DNA of 64,000 nucleotides from Chondrus crispus (taxonomy: Eukaryota > Rhodophyta > Florideophyceae > Gigartinales > Gigartinaceae): NCBI RefSeq assembly GCF_000350225.1, contig NW_005179334.1, positions 434,001 to 498,000 of the forward strand, in the 5' to 3' direction. Below the pieces are notes generated by a model. The model searched no databases. It was not told the origin of the DNA and was given only the letters and a program-made list of their open reading frames with translations. Made by a program: the position numbers and the translations under genes. Position 1 is the stretch's first letter. Each line of letters begins with the position of its first letter. This document shows, one piece after another, positions 10,080 through 19,674 of this stretch.

Positions 10080-10925
10080 TATGAGAGCGGAGAGAAGCGA
10101 GATGCAACGTCGCAAAAACAGATGGAAGGCATCGTTTCCGTACGGTGCCTCCATTTCCACGACGTTTGGATCGATGCGCCAACAGACGGCAAAATCAGGA
10201 GGCTTTGTTCAGTTTGTTCAGTTTGTACAGGTAAGGGGCTCGGAGATGTTTGGTAAGGCATTTATTTCTCAGCGAGCTTGAGCTTGAGATAAAAGAAAGA
10301 GATAGAAAGTGATAGCAAGTGATAGAAATAGATAGAAGAGATCGATTTAATAGATACAGATGAAAAAGCAGGTGTGGTGGTGGAAATGGCGTGTCTGCGT
10401 GGGTGACACATGAACGCGGAGAACAAGACGAGGGGCAAAAAGCGCTCCACAAAAAAACAAACATCCAATTTTGACGAATCATTTCTGCGCATAATCCCCG
10501 TTCCACAACGATCTAACATCACGTGTACAACGCGCCATCATACAAACGCCCACGTGCCCCTCTCCAAGCGGCCGCGCCTCCCCTCGCCCTCCCACACCAC
10601 ACTGTAAAATCACCCTGCTTCCTGCGCAGCACTTCCCGCCGCGGAGCAGCGGCCGTGCGGCAGCCCCCGAGCGGGGGTCGGGTTCTCCCAACAGAGCTAA
10701 GACCCCAGCGGGGTCGGGCGCGGCGCACGTGACAAGCGCCGCTGACGCGAGGCGGCGCGCGTTAGGAGGGGGCGCCGCCGAAAGCCGTTCGCGCGCGGCG
10801 GAGGGAGTGGAGGGAGGGTTTGGTTTGTTTCTGGCAGGGGGCGCGGGCGACGACGGATGGCCGAGACGGCGCGCGCGCGCGCGGTGCCAGAAACACCCGC
10901 ACTGGCGTCATTTCGCGCGTGCGAC

Positions 10926-10990
10926 CGCTAAATCCGCTAAACCCCCTAATCCGCTAAACCCCCTAATCCCCTAATAAACCCCTAATCCCT
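10926..10990. repeat. Degenerate CCCTAA telomere-like repeat tract
   Basis: About 65 bases built from CCCCTAATCC, CCGCTAAA and AACCCCCTAAT variants, giving four CCCTAA cores. It looks like a decayed interstitial telomeric sequence. The telomere repeat of this organism is not known from the window. Confidence 0.45.
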
Positions 10991-11635
10991 CGTGGCCCGG
11001 GCGCACGGCGGCCGCGTGATTCCAGGAACACCGCGTGATTCCAGGAACACCGATACCCCCCGATCCTCTCGGGAGCGGGGGACGGCGGCGACTTTATTGT
11101 TCCAAGTGCTTGGCCTTGGCTCTGGATGGAAGCACAGGCCGCTATCATATACCTTACATCTTTATTTACAACAGAGCTAAGACCCCCGCGGGCCGCGCTG
11201 CGACGCGCCGGACGTGCGCGTGGGGCACAGTGCGCTTGCACAGGCGGGGGGCCCCGGCCGCGCGCGCACGCACGCGCTCAGGGCCGCTCGGCAAGTACAC
11301 CTCGGCGGCAGGGGCGGTGCTGCTGCGGGGGCGGGATGTGGCTTGGGTGCTGCTTTTTTATATGTGGGGGACATGTGGTGCTGCAGGAGGGGGGGAGGGC
11401 TGCAGGGCCGGTTTCTACCGTGTCTGGGCGCAGCGGCTGTGGCACAGTGCTAATGGGGAGCGTGGAACGGCCCCACCGGTGGAACGGGTGGACCCCGGGG
11501 TAGATGTCGCGGGCCAGAGATGTCGCCAGCTCTTTTTTATCAATGCGCTATCTGCGCGCACATGTCTACAATGTCACTATCGTCATTGTCATCGTCGTCA
11601 CCACCACGTCCATCTCTCTCTCTCTCCCTCTCTCT

Positions 11636-13924
11636 CTATTCGCAGCGGGTAGACCCCGGGTCGCTGGTAGTGCCACCCGGGCACGACCTGCACACGTTGG
11701 GCGACTTTCCGCGTCTGGCGATGCTGAACGTGTTTGCGGGGCACTCCTCGCAGAATTGCGCCCCGGTCTGGTTCTGGAACGTCCCGCCGAAGCACGGCTC
11801 GCACCTGGTGCTGCCCTCGAAGTTGACAAACGTCCCCGCGGCGCACGGCCTGCACGCCGCAATGCTCGTCTCCATGCGTCCCGTGCTGAACGTTCCCTTG
11901 GGGCACGGCTTGCACTCGCCCTGTCCGCGCTGGTTCTGGAACTCGCCCTGCCCGCACGCACTGCAGCTGCTGGACCCGCCGAAGCTGCGCGTCCCCTTGG
12001 GGCACCGTCGGCACGCCGACATCGACCGCGCCCCGACCGCGTCGCTCGCCGTCCCGCGCGGGCACGGCCTGCACGACGGAGATCCTTGCTCGCTGGAGAA
12101 CGATCCCGAACGGCACGGTGTGCACGACGTCCGACCGGACGAGCTCGACGTCCCCGGCGGGCACTTTGTGCACTGTGACACAGCCGTCAGCCCGAGCCGG
12201 TTGCTGAACGTCCCGGCCGGGCACGCGAGGCAAGAGCTGGAGCCCGCCTGGTCCTGGTAGAAGCCCACGCGGCACGGCTCGCAGATGCGCTCGGCGGACC
12301 CGCTGAATGTACCCTTGGGGCAGTCGCGGCACTGTCCGATCCCCGTCAGCCCGAGCAGGTTACTGAACGTACCCTCCGGGCACGACTTGCAGACGGAGGA
12401 CCCGACGCGGTCCTGGAACTGGCCCTCGCGGCACGCGTCGCACGAACGCGCTTCGTCGCTAGAGCGCGTCCCCTTGGGGCACGCCGTGCAGCCCGCGCGC
12501 GACATCACGCCCACGCGGTTGTTGAACGTCCCCGCGGGGCAGCTGGCGCAGCCGAACGCCCCCTTGCGGTCCTGGAACGTGCCGACGCGGCAGTCCGTGC
12601 ACGTAGATGAGCCGGCGCGGCTGAACGTGCCGCGCGCGCACGGGCGGCATTGCTCCGCCTCCGTGGCGCTTGTCCGGCTGCCGGCGGTGCCCGCCGGGCA
12701 GTTCTTGCACATGGCCGACACCGTCTCGTCCTGGAAGGTCCCAACGGGGCATGCAGTGCACGCGCGGGAACCGGAGCGGCTGAACGTGCCGCGCGGGCAG
12801 GGCTGGCACTGCATGAGCGAGGTGAGCCCGACGCGGGTGCTGAAGGTACCCTCCGGGCACAGCTTGCACGAGCTGGCGCCCTCGGTGTCCTGGAAGCGGC
12901 CTTCGGGGCAGGAGGAGCACGCGCGTGCCTCTTCCTGCTGGTTAAAGGTTCCGCGCGGGCACAGTGTGCACTGGGAGATGTCCGCGAGTCCAATTTCGTT
13001 GCTAAAGGTGCCTCGCGGGCACGACAGGCACGACGCGGCGCCCTCGCGGTCCTGGAAGCGTCCGGCCGAACACGGGCGGCAGCGGTTCGCACCGAGGCCG
13101 CTGATGCTGCCCTTGGGGCACGCGCGGCACTGCGAGCGGCTGGTGGCGCGCTCATCCTCATTGAAGGTACCCGCCGGGCAGCGGAAGCACGAATCCTTGC
13201 CGCGCTCGTCCTGGTACGTTCCCGCGCGGCAGCTGGAGCACTCGTCGGCGCCGCCAGAGCTGAAGGTGCCCAGCGGGCACGCGTTGCAGGCGCCCTTGCC
13301 GGTGGCGCCGGTGCCGCTGAAGAAGGTACCGCGCGGGCACCTCTGGCAGTTTGACGAGCCGGTACGGTCCTGGAAGGTGCCGCTGGGGCACGCGTTGCAG
13401 GTCTCCCTCCTGCGGGTGCTGGAGGTTCCCTTGGGGCACGGCATGCACATGGCGACGTTGGTCAAGCCAGTCTTGTCGGAGAAGGTGCCGGAGGGGCAGG
13501 TCTGGCACCTAGTCGAGCCGCGGCCGGAGGCGAACTGGCCGGTGGGGCACATGGTGCAGCGGGCGTCGCCCTCCTCGCTGAAGGTGCCCGGGGCGCACTC
13601 GCGGCACGCGGAGGAGGAGTCCGCGCCCGACGACCGGTTGGCCGTGCCCGAGCGGCACGTCTTGCACGATGAGGAACGGGTGTTGTCTTGGAAGGTGCCC
13701 GGGGCGCAGGCGCCGCACATTGCGGCGCCGGGCGGCGAGAAGGTGCCCTTGGGGCACGCGGTGCAGGCGTCAACCGAGGTGGCGCCCGTGGACCCGTTGG
13801 CAGTGCCCGCGGGGCAGCGCTCGCACGAGCCGCCCTTGAGGTAGCGGCCGCGTGCGCATGACGGTTGCGACAGGCCTACGGTCACGGCGGAGAGCAGCAG
13901 GAGAAGCGGGAGCAGGCGTGCCAT
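11636..13924 (-). CDS. Secreted Cys-rich repeat protein, ephrin-receptor-like, copy 1 (762 aa)
   Basis: A secreted or cell-surface protein made almost entirely of C..CP.GTF / C..C..GTFQD units, the GCC2-GCC3 / ephrin-receptor-like Cys-rich pattern related to TNFR modules. Residues 1-19 (MARLLPLLLLLSAVTVGLS) are a clear signal peptide, so the ATG at 13924 is preferred over one 20 codons upstream. The rest is roughly fifteen repeats of about 49 residues, each with two half-modules held by disulfides. No transmembrane segment or kinase domain follows, and the protein ends in GSTRCE. A matrix, cell-wall or ligand-binding role is possible; function is unknown. Codon use is strongly GC-rich. A colinear paralogue lies head-to-head at 15516-17336. 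Confidence 0.85.
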   Translation of the reverse strand: MARLLPLLLLLSAVTVGLSQPSCARGRYLKGGSCERCPAGTANGSTGATSVDACTACPKGTFSPPGAAMCGACAPGTFQDNTRSSSCKTCRSGTANRSSGADSSSACRECAPGTFSEEGDARCTMCPTGQFASGRGSTRCQTCPSGTFSDKTGLTNVAMCMPCPKGTSSTRRRETCNACPSGTFQDRTGSSNCQRCPRGTFFSGTGATGKGACNACPLGTFSSGGADECSSCRAGTYQDERGKDSCFRCPAGTFNEDERATSRSQCRACPKGSISGLGANRCRPCSAGRFQDREGAASCLSCPRGTFSNEIGLADISQCTLCPRGTFNQQEEARACSSCPEGRFQDTEGASSCKLCPEGTFSTRVGLTSLMQCQPCPRGTFSRSGSRACTACPVGTFQDETVSAMCKNCPAGTAGSRTSATEAEQCRPCARGTFSRAGSSTCTDCRVGTFQDRKGAFGCASCPAGTFNNRVGVMSRAGCTACPKGTRSSDEARSCDACREGQFQDRVGSSVCKSCPEGTFSNLLGLTGIGQCRDCPKGTFSGSAERICEPCRVGFYQDQAGSSSCLACPAGTFSNRLGLTAVSQCTKCPPGTSSSSGRTSCTPCRSGSFSSEQGSPSCRPCPRGTASDAVGARSMSACRRCPKGTRSFGGSSSCSACGQGEFQNQRGQGECKPCPKGTFSTGRMETSIAACRPCAAGTFVNFEGSTRCEPCFGGTFQNQTGAQFCEECPANTFSIARRGKSPNVCRSCPGGTTSDPGSTRCE

Positions 13925-15195
13925 GGCTGTGTTGTTGCTGTGTGGGCAGTGGGACGGGGGGGGGGACTGCCGGTGAGTGTACAAGTGAGTGAGCGGCAGA
14001 CAGCGGCAACATGGCGGACGGGGGCTGACTTTATAGCGACGCAGAGAGTTGGCGAGATGGCTGCCATGGCGGCATGTGCGTAGGTCGGAGCCAATGAGGC
14101 GGCATTGCGTGCCGCAGTGTCATCTAGTGGAACGCTCGGCGAGCCCGCGGGCGCGGAGAGGGCTGGGCTGGGCGTGCGCGTGCCCTACGTACGCGGGGAG
14201 GGGCTGTGTAGGAGGGGCGGGCGCAGCGCGTGGTGAACGCGCGGCGCTGATACGGCGGGGGCAATGTCGACGGGGCGCGTGGGCGCGGAGGAGATCTCCC
14301 CGCCGTTGGTTCATGGCGCGGGGCCGGGTCGCGCCGCGCAGAAGCGCGCGGGCGCGGGCGGAGGAGGAGCGCGCTCGGCGGCGGTGTTTCCCGGTGGGGT
14401 GCGGGTGCGGCGGGGGTGGGTCAGGGGGGTGGATATGGGGCCGCGGGTGGATGTCGGGGGGTGGAAAGCGAGCCGTTACGGTGTAAAGAGGGGCGGCGCG
14501 CCAGCGAGGAAATCCACGAGTAAAAGGCGCCGGCCAACCAACATGGGTGGGCGGGGCTTGCCCAACTTACATCTAACTCCGCGGGGGAGGAGGGGCTATA
14601 GTCAGATGGGGCTTTGTTAGATCGCGCTGGCCATGGGGAGGGTTGCGGGAAGGGTCGGGTAAGGCGGCGGTGGAGAAAAGAGGGTTGTCGCGCGAGGCGG
14701 GGCACGCGGGGATTTTCCGCGGCAAGCGCGGAGAAACATCTAATCGCGGGGCGCGCGCGGCGCTCGCCAGGCACGCCGACGTGTCACATCGCGGTGGACG
14801 CCCGCGGCCGTGCTCACGCGAGCTGCACCTTCCATCGCCGAGCCGCCGTCCGCGCGCCGGCCATCTCCCGCACAGCAGCTGGGCCGCGCCCCGCGCGAGC
14901 ACGTGCGCCCGCGATCTTGAGCGCGAGCTTGAGCGCGAGATGTGCCGCTTCCGTAGTAGGGACAAGGTGGATGTGGCGGCACTGTTCAAGGGCTTGCCGA
15001 CAGCCGTGACCAGTCCCGACCCCGCTGAAGAGGGTGGCGATATCACTCGCCACTGAGTCCTCGCCTGATTGGCGCCACGGTGGTCGGACCCCGGTAGTGC
15101 CTTGATTTGCAATACTTTGTGAATTGATCGATGGGAAGGGGAAAAGTACCGACCCGGAAGCTGCCGTCGATTATTTGTGCCAGTGTTGAATCGGG
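13925..15195. promoter_or_regulatory. GC-rich divergent intergenic region between the Cys-rich genes
   Basis: Very GC-rich, with several long spurious ORFs typical of such composition. It must hold the promoter of copy 1 and, near or inside the following gap, that of copy 2. A long G run sits at 13957-13966. No other gene is supported. Confidence 0.5.
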
Positions 15196-15515
15196 NNNNN
15201 NNNNNNNNNNNNNNNNNNNNNNNNNNNNNNNNNNNNNNNNNNNNNNNNNNNNNNNNNNNNNNNNNNNNNNNNNNNNNNNNNNNNNNNNNNNNNNNNNNNN
15301 NNNNNNNNNNNNNNNNNNNNNNNNNNNNNNNNNNNNNNNNNNNNNNNNNNNNNNNNNNNNNNNNNNNNNNNNNNNNNNNNNNNNNNNNNNNNNNNNNNNN
15401 NNNNNNNNNNNNNNNNNNNNNNNNNNNNNNNNNNNNNNNNNNNNNNNNNNNNNNNNNNNNNNNNNNNNNNNNNNNNNNNNNNNNNNNNNNNNNNNNNNNN
15501 NNNNNNNNNNNNNNN
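15196..15515. other. Assembly gap (320 N)
   Basis: The gap hides the start and signal peptide of Cys-rich copy 2. Colinearity with copy 1 predicts about 468 bases of coding sequence before position 15516, more than the gap length. The known sequence left of the gap shows no signal peptide at the expected place. The gap may therefore be under-sized, or copy 2 has a shorter N-terminus. Confidence 0.9.
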
Positions 15516-17336
15516 GTCGCCATGTGCGCCCCCTGCCGCAGGGGGACCTCGAGCACCAACAACAGGCAGACGTGCGCCCCCTGCCCCGCAGGCCGCTTCC
15601 AGGACCAGACACGCTCCGGCTTCTGCAAGCGCTGCCCGCCCGGCACCTTCTTCTCCGGCGAGGGCGCCACGTCCGGCGCCGCGTGCCGCCTGTGCCCCGT
15701 CGGTACGGCGAGTGGTGCCGGCGCGGGTGTGTGCGCCGACTGCCGCCCGGGCTTTTACCAGGACGAGCGCGGCACAGCGACATGCAAGCAGTGCCCGCCG
15801 GGCACGTTTAACCCGCGCACCAAGGCCGCTGCCCTATCCCGCTGCATGCCGTGCCCCAAGGGCTCGATCAGCGGCATTGCCGCCAACTCGTGCCGCGCCT
15901 GCACGGCGGGCAAGTTCCAGGACACGGAGGGCTCCAGCGGGTGCAAGAGCTGCCCGCCGGGCACCTTCAGCAACGCCATCGGCCTCACGGCCGTGCGCCA
16001 GTGCACGCCATGCCCCAAGGGCACGTTCAACCTCGAGCGCGAGGCGCGCGCGTGCTCGTCGTGCCCCGAGGGGCGCTACCAGGATGCTGTGGGTGCGCGC
16101 CGCTGCAAGCTGTGCCCGGACGGCACCTTCAGCACCCGCGTCGGCCTCACCTCGCTCATGCAGTGCCAACCGTGCCCGCGCGGCTCGTTCAGCCGCCGCG
16201 GAGCGCGCGCCTGCACCGCGTGCGCCATCGGCTTCTTCCAGGACCGCGTCGTGTCGTCCTTCTGCAAGGCCTGCCCGGCCGGCACGGCGGGCCGCCTCAC
16301 CAGCGCGACACAGCCGAGCCAGTGCCGCCCGTGCCCGCGCGGCTCCTTCAGCAGCGCCGGCTCCTCCACGTGCACAGACTGCAGCGTCGGCACATTCCAG
16401 GACCGCATGGGCGCCTTCGGCTGCAACAGCTGCCCGGCGGGCACGTTCAACAACCAGGTTGGCGTTGACTCGCGCGCCGGGTGCCGCCCGTGCGCCAAGG
16501 GCACTAAGAGCCGCGATGAGGCGCGCTCATGCGACGCGTGCCGCGAGGGCCAGTACCAGAACCAGATCGGGTCGTCCACGTGCCGCTCCTGCCCCGAGGG
16601 CACGTTCAGTAACCTGCTCGGCCTGACCGACATCGGGCAGTGCCGCGACTGCCCCAAGGGCACGTTCAGCAGGCAGGGTTCGCGCGTGTGCGAGCCGTGC
16701 CGCGCAGGCTTTTTCCAGGACAAGACCGGCAGCCGCGAGTGCCAGCCGTGCCGGGCGGGGACGTTCAGCAACCGGCTGGGCCTGACGGACGCGAGCCAGT
16801 GCACCAAATGCCCGCTGGGAACGTTCAGCGGAGAGGGGCGCACCGCGTGCATGTCGTGCCGCGCCGGGACGTTTGCCGACCGCGTTGCCTCAAACTCTTG
16901 CCGCGACTGCCCGCCGGGCACGTTCAGCCAGCTGACCGGGGTGAAGTCGCAGGAGCAATGCCGGCCGTGCCCGCGCGGCACGCAGAGCTTCGCCGGCTCA
17001 CGCTCGTGCGGACAGTGCGGAACCGGGTCTTATCAGGACCAGATCGGGAGCGCCGAGTGCAAGCAGTGCCCCAAGGGGACGTTTGGAAACGCCAGGGGGG
17101 AGACTTCCGCAGACGCGTGCAGGCCGTGCAACGTGGGGACGTTTACCAACTTTCAGGGAGCCAGCTCGTGCAATACGTGCTTCCAGGGGACGTATCAGGA
17201 CCGCAAGGGGGCGCAGTTTTGTAAGAATTGCCCCGCCGGGACGTCCAGTAGGGCGAATGGAGCTGATAATGTGAACGCTTGCAGACCTTGCCCGCCCGGA
17301 ACGAGCAGCACGGCGGGGTCGTCGAATTGCACGTAG
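15516..17336 (+). CDS. Secreted Cys-rich repeat protein, ephrin-receptor-like, copy 2 (5' end in gap)
   Basis: The visible 606 residues run from VAMC to the stop. They align along their whole length with residues 157-762 of copy 1, which is also exactly 606 residues from its VAMC. There is thus no net change in repeat number. It has the same C..CP.GTF architecture with scattered substitutions, most cysteines kept, and no transmembrane segment. The N-terminal part, presumably including a signal peptide, lies in the gap at 15196-15515. Orientation is opposite to copy 1, so the pair arose by an inverted duplication or was inverted afterwards. Function is unknown; an extracellular disulfide-rich rod is inferred. 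Confidence 0.8.
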   Translation, partial: VAMCAPCRRGTSSTNNRQTCAPCPAGRFQDQTRSGFCKRCPPGTFFSGEGATSGAACRLCPVGTASGAGAGVCADCRPGFYQDERGTATCKQCPPGTFNPRTKAAALSRCMPCPKGSISGIAANSCRACTAGKFQDTEGSSGCKSCPPGTFSNAIGLTAVRQCTPCPKGTFNLEREARACSSCPEGRYQDAVGARRCKLCPDGTFSTRVGLTSLMQCQPCPRGSFSRRGARACTACAIGFFQDRVVSSFCKACPAGTAGRLTSATQPSQCRPCPRGSFSSAGSSTCTDCSVGTFQDRMGAFGCNSCPAGTFNNQVGVDSRAGCRPCAKGTKSRDEARSCDACREGQYQNQIGSSTCRSCPEGTFSNLLGLTDIGQCRDCPKGTFSRQGSRVCEPCRAGFFQDKTGSRECQPCRAGTFSNRLGLTDASQCTKCPLGTFSGEGRTACMSCRAGTFADRVASNSCRDCPPGTFSQLTGVKSQEQCRPCPRGTQSFAGSRSCGQCGTGSYQDQIGSAECKQCPKGTFGNARGETSADACRPCNVGTFTNFQGASSCNTCFQGTYQDRKGAQFCKNCPAGTSSRANGADNVNACRPCPPGTSSTAGSSNCT

Positions 17337-17739
17337 AGCTGCTCGTACACATGATGATCTGTATCGATGGGGCTACCGTAGTAGAGGATTTGCAATCTTT
17401 TCCAACTGCGGTACAATAGTACGTAGCACCTATCCAGAGCAAGTTACGTTTGTAAGTGTGTAAAACTGAAGTTGTTGTTGCTGTTCTTCACAAGTTAGCC
17501 TGGGGTCCGAGAGTGAGTGAAGAGACGGGGGAGGTAGCATTGCCGATGGGTACAGTAAGAGAGTGGCAATACCCCGCTCTGCCCATGATCAGAATGGTAC
17601 ACGTACTTTTTGAGGACGCGATCATGAATGACCTCAAAAGTGCGTGCGTATTTGTGCATGTCATGCACTCGACTGATAGGGCATGCATATTACGTACAAA
17701 GGTAGATAGCGCGGCAATAACGGCAAAGTGGGTGCGGTA

Positions 17740-17873
17740 GTGGACCTAGACGTAGTAAAGTAACTTTAGGTAGGGCGGTGAACTACCACCGGGTGTATCC
17801 GAAATATCTTGGCTGTGGACCTAGACGTAGTAGGTAGGGCTGTGGACGACCACCGGTTGTATCCGAAATATCT
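17740..17873. repeat. Two-copy direct repeat of about 60-70 bp
   Basis: TGGACCTAGACGTAGTA begins each copy (17741 and 17816). Both end in TGTATCCGAAATATCT, with a small length difference between copies. Confidence 0.6.
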
Positions 17874-18941
17874 CCCTAGTGACTTACCGTACCTTGCCAT
17901 TCTGCAGTGCGTTTTGTGCCGACGTCGGCCTGTATCTGGGAATTTATCTCACGCTTACCCTCGAGAGGGACGAGAGGGACAAGCCCTGCCCAAGAATCAA
18001 GAATCAAGCGTGCAAAACTCACGAGCCGCAGCCCTCCATGATATTGAATTGTAAGAACATGCCCTCTCTCTGCATCCAACCCGCTGCGCGCAACTTGGGG
18101 AACCCTCCTTGGGAAACCCTTCTTGGGGAACCCTCCTCGAACCTATTTATTTATTTATTTTGCGTCTGCCGGATACGGTACCTGTCAGACCGCACAGGAC
18201 AGTCTGTCCGGCAGGGAACAGACTTATAACCAACGAGCGACGACGAGTAAGCGCGGAGTCATCGGTTTCTTGTTACACAGTACCCTTGGTACCCTTGGTA
18301 TTCCACTGCTTCCAATGTCAAGGGCGGTTCATTGGTCTGAGCATTTCAAAATTCAAAAATTCAATCTGAATGAACTGTATGCAACTCCGAGTACACACGT
18401 GTACAAATATTTTATGTACAATACCCTCGTCACTCGAGATCAATCTTACTCTCAGCTCTGCAGAACAAAACAAAACACCACACACGTATACAAACACGCG
18501 AAACACACTGTAAAAGCTATGAGAAAGAAGGAGGAGCAAGTAAGGAGGCTCGTGACGAACATAGAGCGGCGTTGAAGAAACAAATGCACAGAACAAAAGA
18601 AAAAACTTATGGTTTTCTTAGAACCTAAAAGCAACTCTTTTTCTAAAGCTTGAAACTCCCGCACCATTCTTTTCTTGTTCATGCTTATCGCAGACTGCTA
18701 AGGAGTATCTGTTCGCTGAATCACATGATTCAGCGCAAGACGAGATGTAACTACCGTACATCATAAAAGAAATCTTGTACCCTTGGTACTGTAACAGGTA
18801 AGCACGGATTCACAACTCAGCTGCAGTTGCGTGTAAGCTACCCTTGGGTAGATTTTACATTTTCATTCTCAAGGGAGATACACAGTGTGTGGGTACAGTG
18901 ATGCAACATGACTACAGTACAGACGAAATCGGGATATGTCG

Positions 18942-18991
18942 TGCTCGTGTAAATTATTCACCTTACATAAGGTGAATAATTTACACGAGCA
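18942..18991. repeat. Perfect palindrome, 24-bp arms, 2-bp centre
   Basis: The left arm begins TGCTCGTGTAAATTATTC, followed by CA and an exact reverse complement ending ACACGAGCA. It could form a strong hairpin, either a foldback remnant or a small-RNA source. Confidence 0.75.
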
Positions 18992-19282
18992 GGACAGCAT
19001 CCCTAACGCGTCCCCTAACGCGGAGGTCCTATCGCCGGGTAGAAATGACAAGTGTATGCCTGCAATTTGTCAGATTCCCCGATAGAATTTTGCATCGACT
19101 CGTCAATCTATCTGCATCGATTCTATTCGCTCCTAAACCCCACCGCGTCGCAAAACCGCTGGAAGCTCGATGCTGGCAATCCGACGAGACACATCCCCAC
19201 TCCACGACGGCGTACCCACGCTGCGAGATTTCCGCGGCCGCATGCCTACAGCTGTGTCGCGCTCTCAACCCACTCTCCCTCC

Positions 19283-19329
19283 GATCTGCGCCTGGGAACG
19301 GTACTCAGTACCGTTCCCAGGCGCAGATC
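19283..19329. repeat. Perfect palindrome, 22-bp arms
   Basis: GATCTGCGCCTGGGAACG..GTAC, then TCA, then the exact reverse complement. It overlaps the next palindrome by a few bases. Confidence 0.75.
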
Positions 19330-19379
19330 TATGTTGTGCTCCGCTGTAGTACAGACTGTACTCGGAGCACAACATAGAT
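19327..19379. repeat. Second adjacent hairpin, 16-bp perfect outer arms
   Basis: ATCTATGTTGTGCTCC at the left and its exact reverse complement at the right, with an inner GTAC/GTAC pairing. Two palindromes back to back suggest a foldback process or sequencing chimeras. Confidence 0.7.
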
Positions 19380-19497
19380 TCCAACGGCGGCTCTTACTGT
19401 AGAACCGTTTTGCGATTTCTGGAGGAAAGTGACGTAGATGATGATATAGTTCTGGTGAATGGTCGCCGGTCTCAATGATTTTGGCTTCGTATGTCGT

Positions 19498-19674
19498 TGT
19501 GATTGCGTAATCGACGACGATCCCTTTTGGCCGTCGGCGTGGTTTATTCGGATACTTAATATGGGCGCTGAAGTCTTCGTGTGTACGTGTACACGTAGCG
19601 TAATAATAATACTGGCTTGGGACACGCGTTTTCTGTGTCCGAGCGTTTTGTTTTGGTTACGCTTTGCGTAATAA
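19498..19674 (-). repeat. 3' LTR of the copia-type element
   Basis: 177 bp, TG...CA ended, next to a purine tract on its inner side. It matches the 5' LTR over about 110 bases without difference and is longer than it. Confidence 0.8.

Larger units (their letters stand above)
9566..11635. other. Intergenic region with hairpin, GC-rich block and telomere-like repeats
   Basis: No gene is recognised. Contents: a hairpin (9969-10079), GATAGAAA-type simple sequence (10285-10345), a very GC-rich stretch (10550-11500), and telomere-like CCCTAA repeats (10926-10990). A 19-bp sequence beginning CGCGTGATTCC occurs twice in tandem (11015-11052). CAACAGAGCTAAGACCCC-type sequence occurs at both 10689 and 11167. 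A CT microsatellite sits at 11612-11637, at the end of the next gene. Confidence 0.5.
17337..19492. other. Intergenic region with short repeats and hairpins
   Basis: No gene is recognised. It holds a two-copy direct repeat (17740-17873), GGGAAACCCT/GGGGAACCCT short repeats near 18096-18140, a TATTTATTT run (18144-18161), a CTGCCGGA...TCCGGCAG stem (18167-18215), TACCCTTGG triplets (18283-18300) and three perfect or near-perfect palindromes listed separately. Confidence 0.5.

Noticed and set aside
11598-13844. Several long ORFs (200-519 codons) overlapping the Cys-rich gene copy 1 on both strands
   Set aside because: They are shadows produced by the GC-rich repetitive sequence; only the minus-strand frame with a signal peptide and regular Cys spacing is credible.
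14573-15811. ORFs running through the run of N
   Set aside because: Unknown bases cannot support a frame; only the frame continuing into the Cys-rich protein after 15516 is kept.
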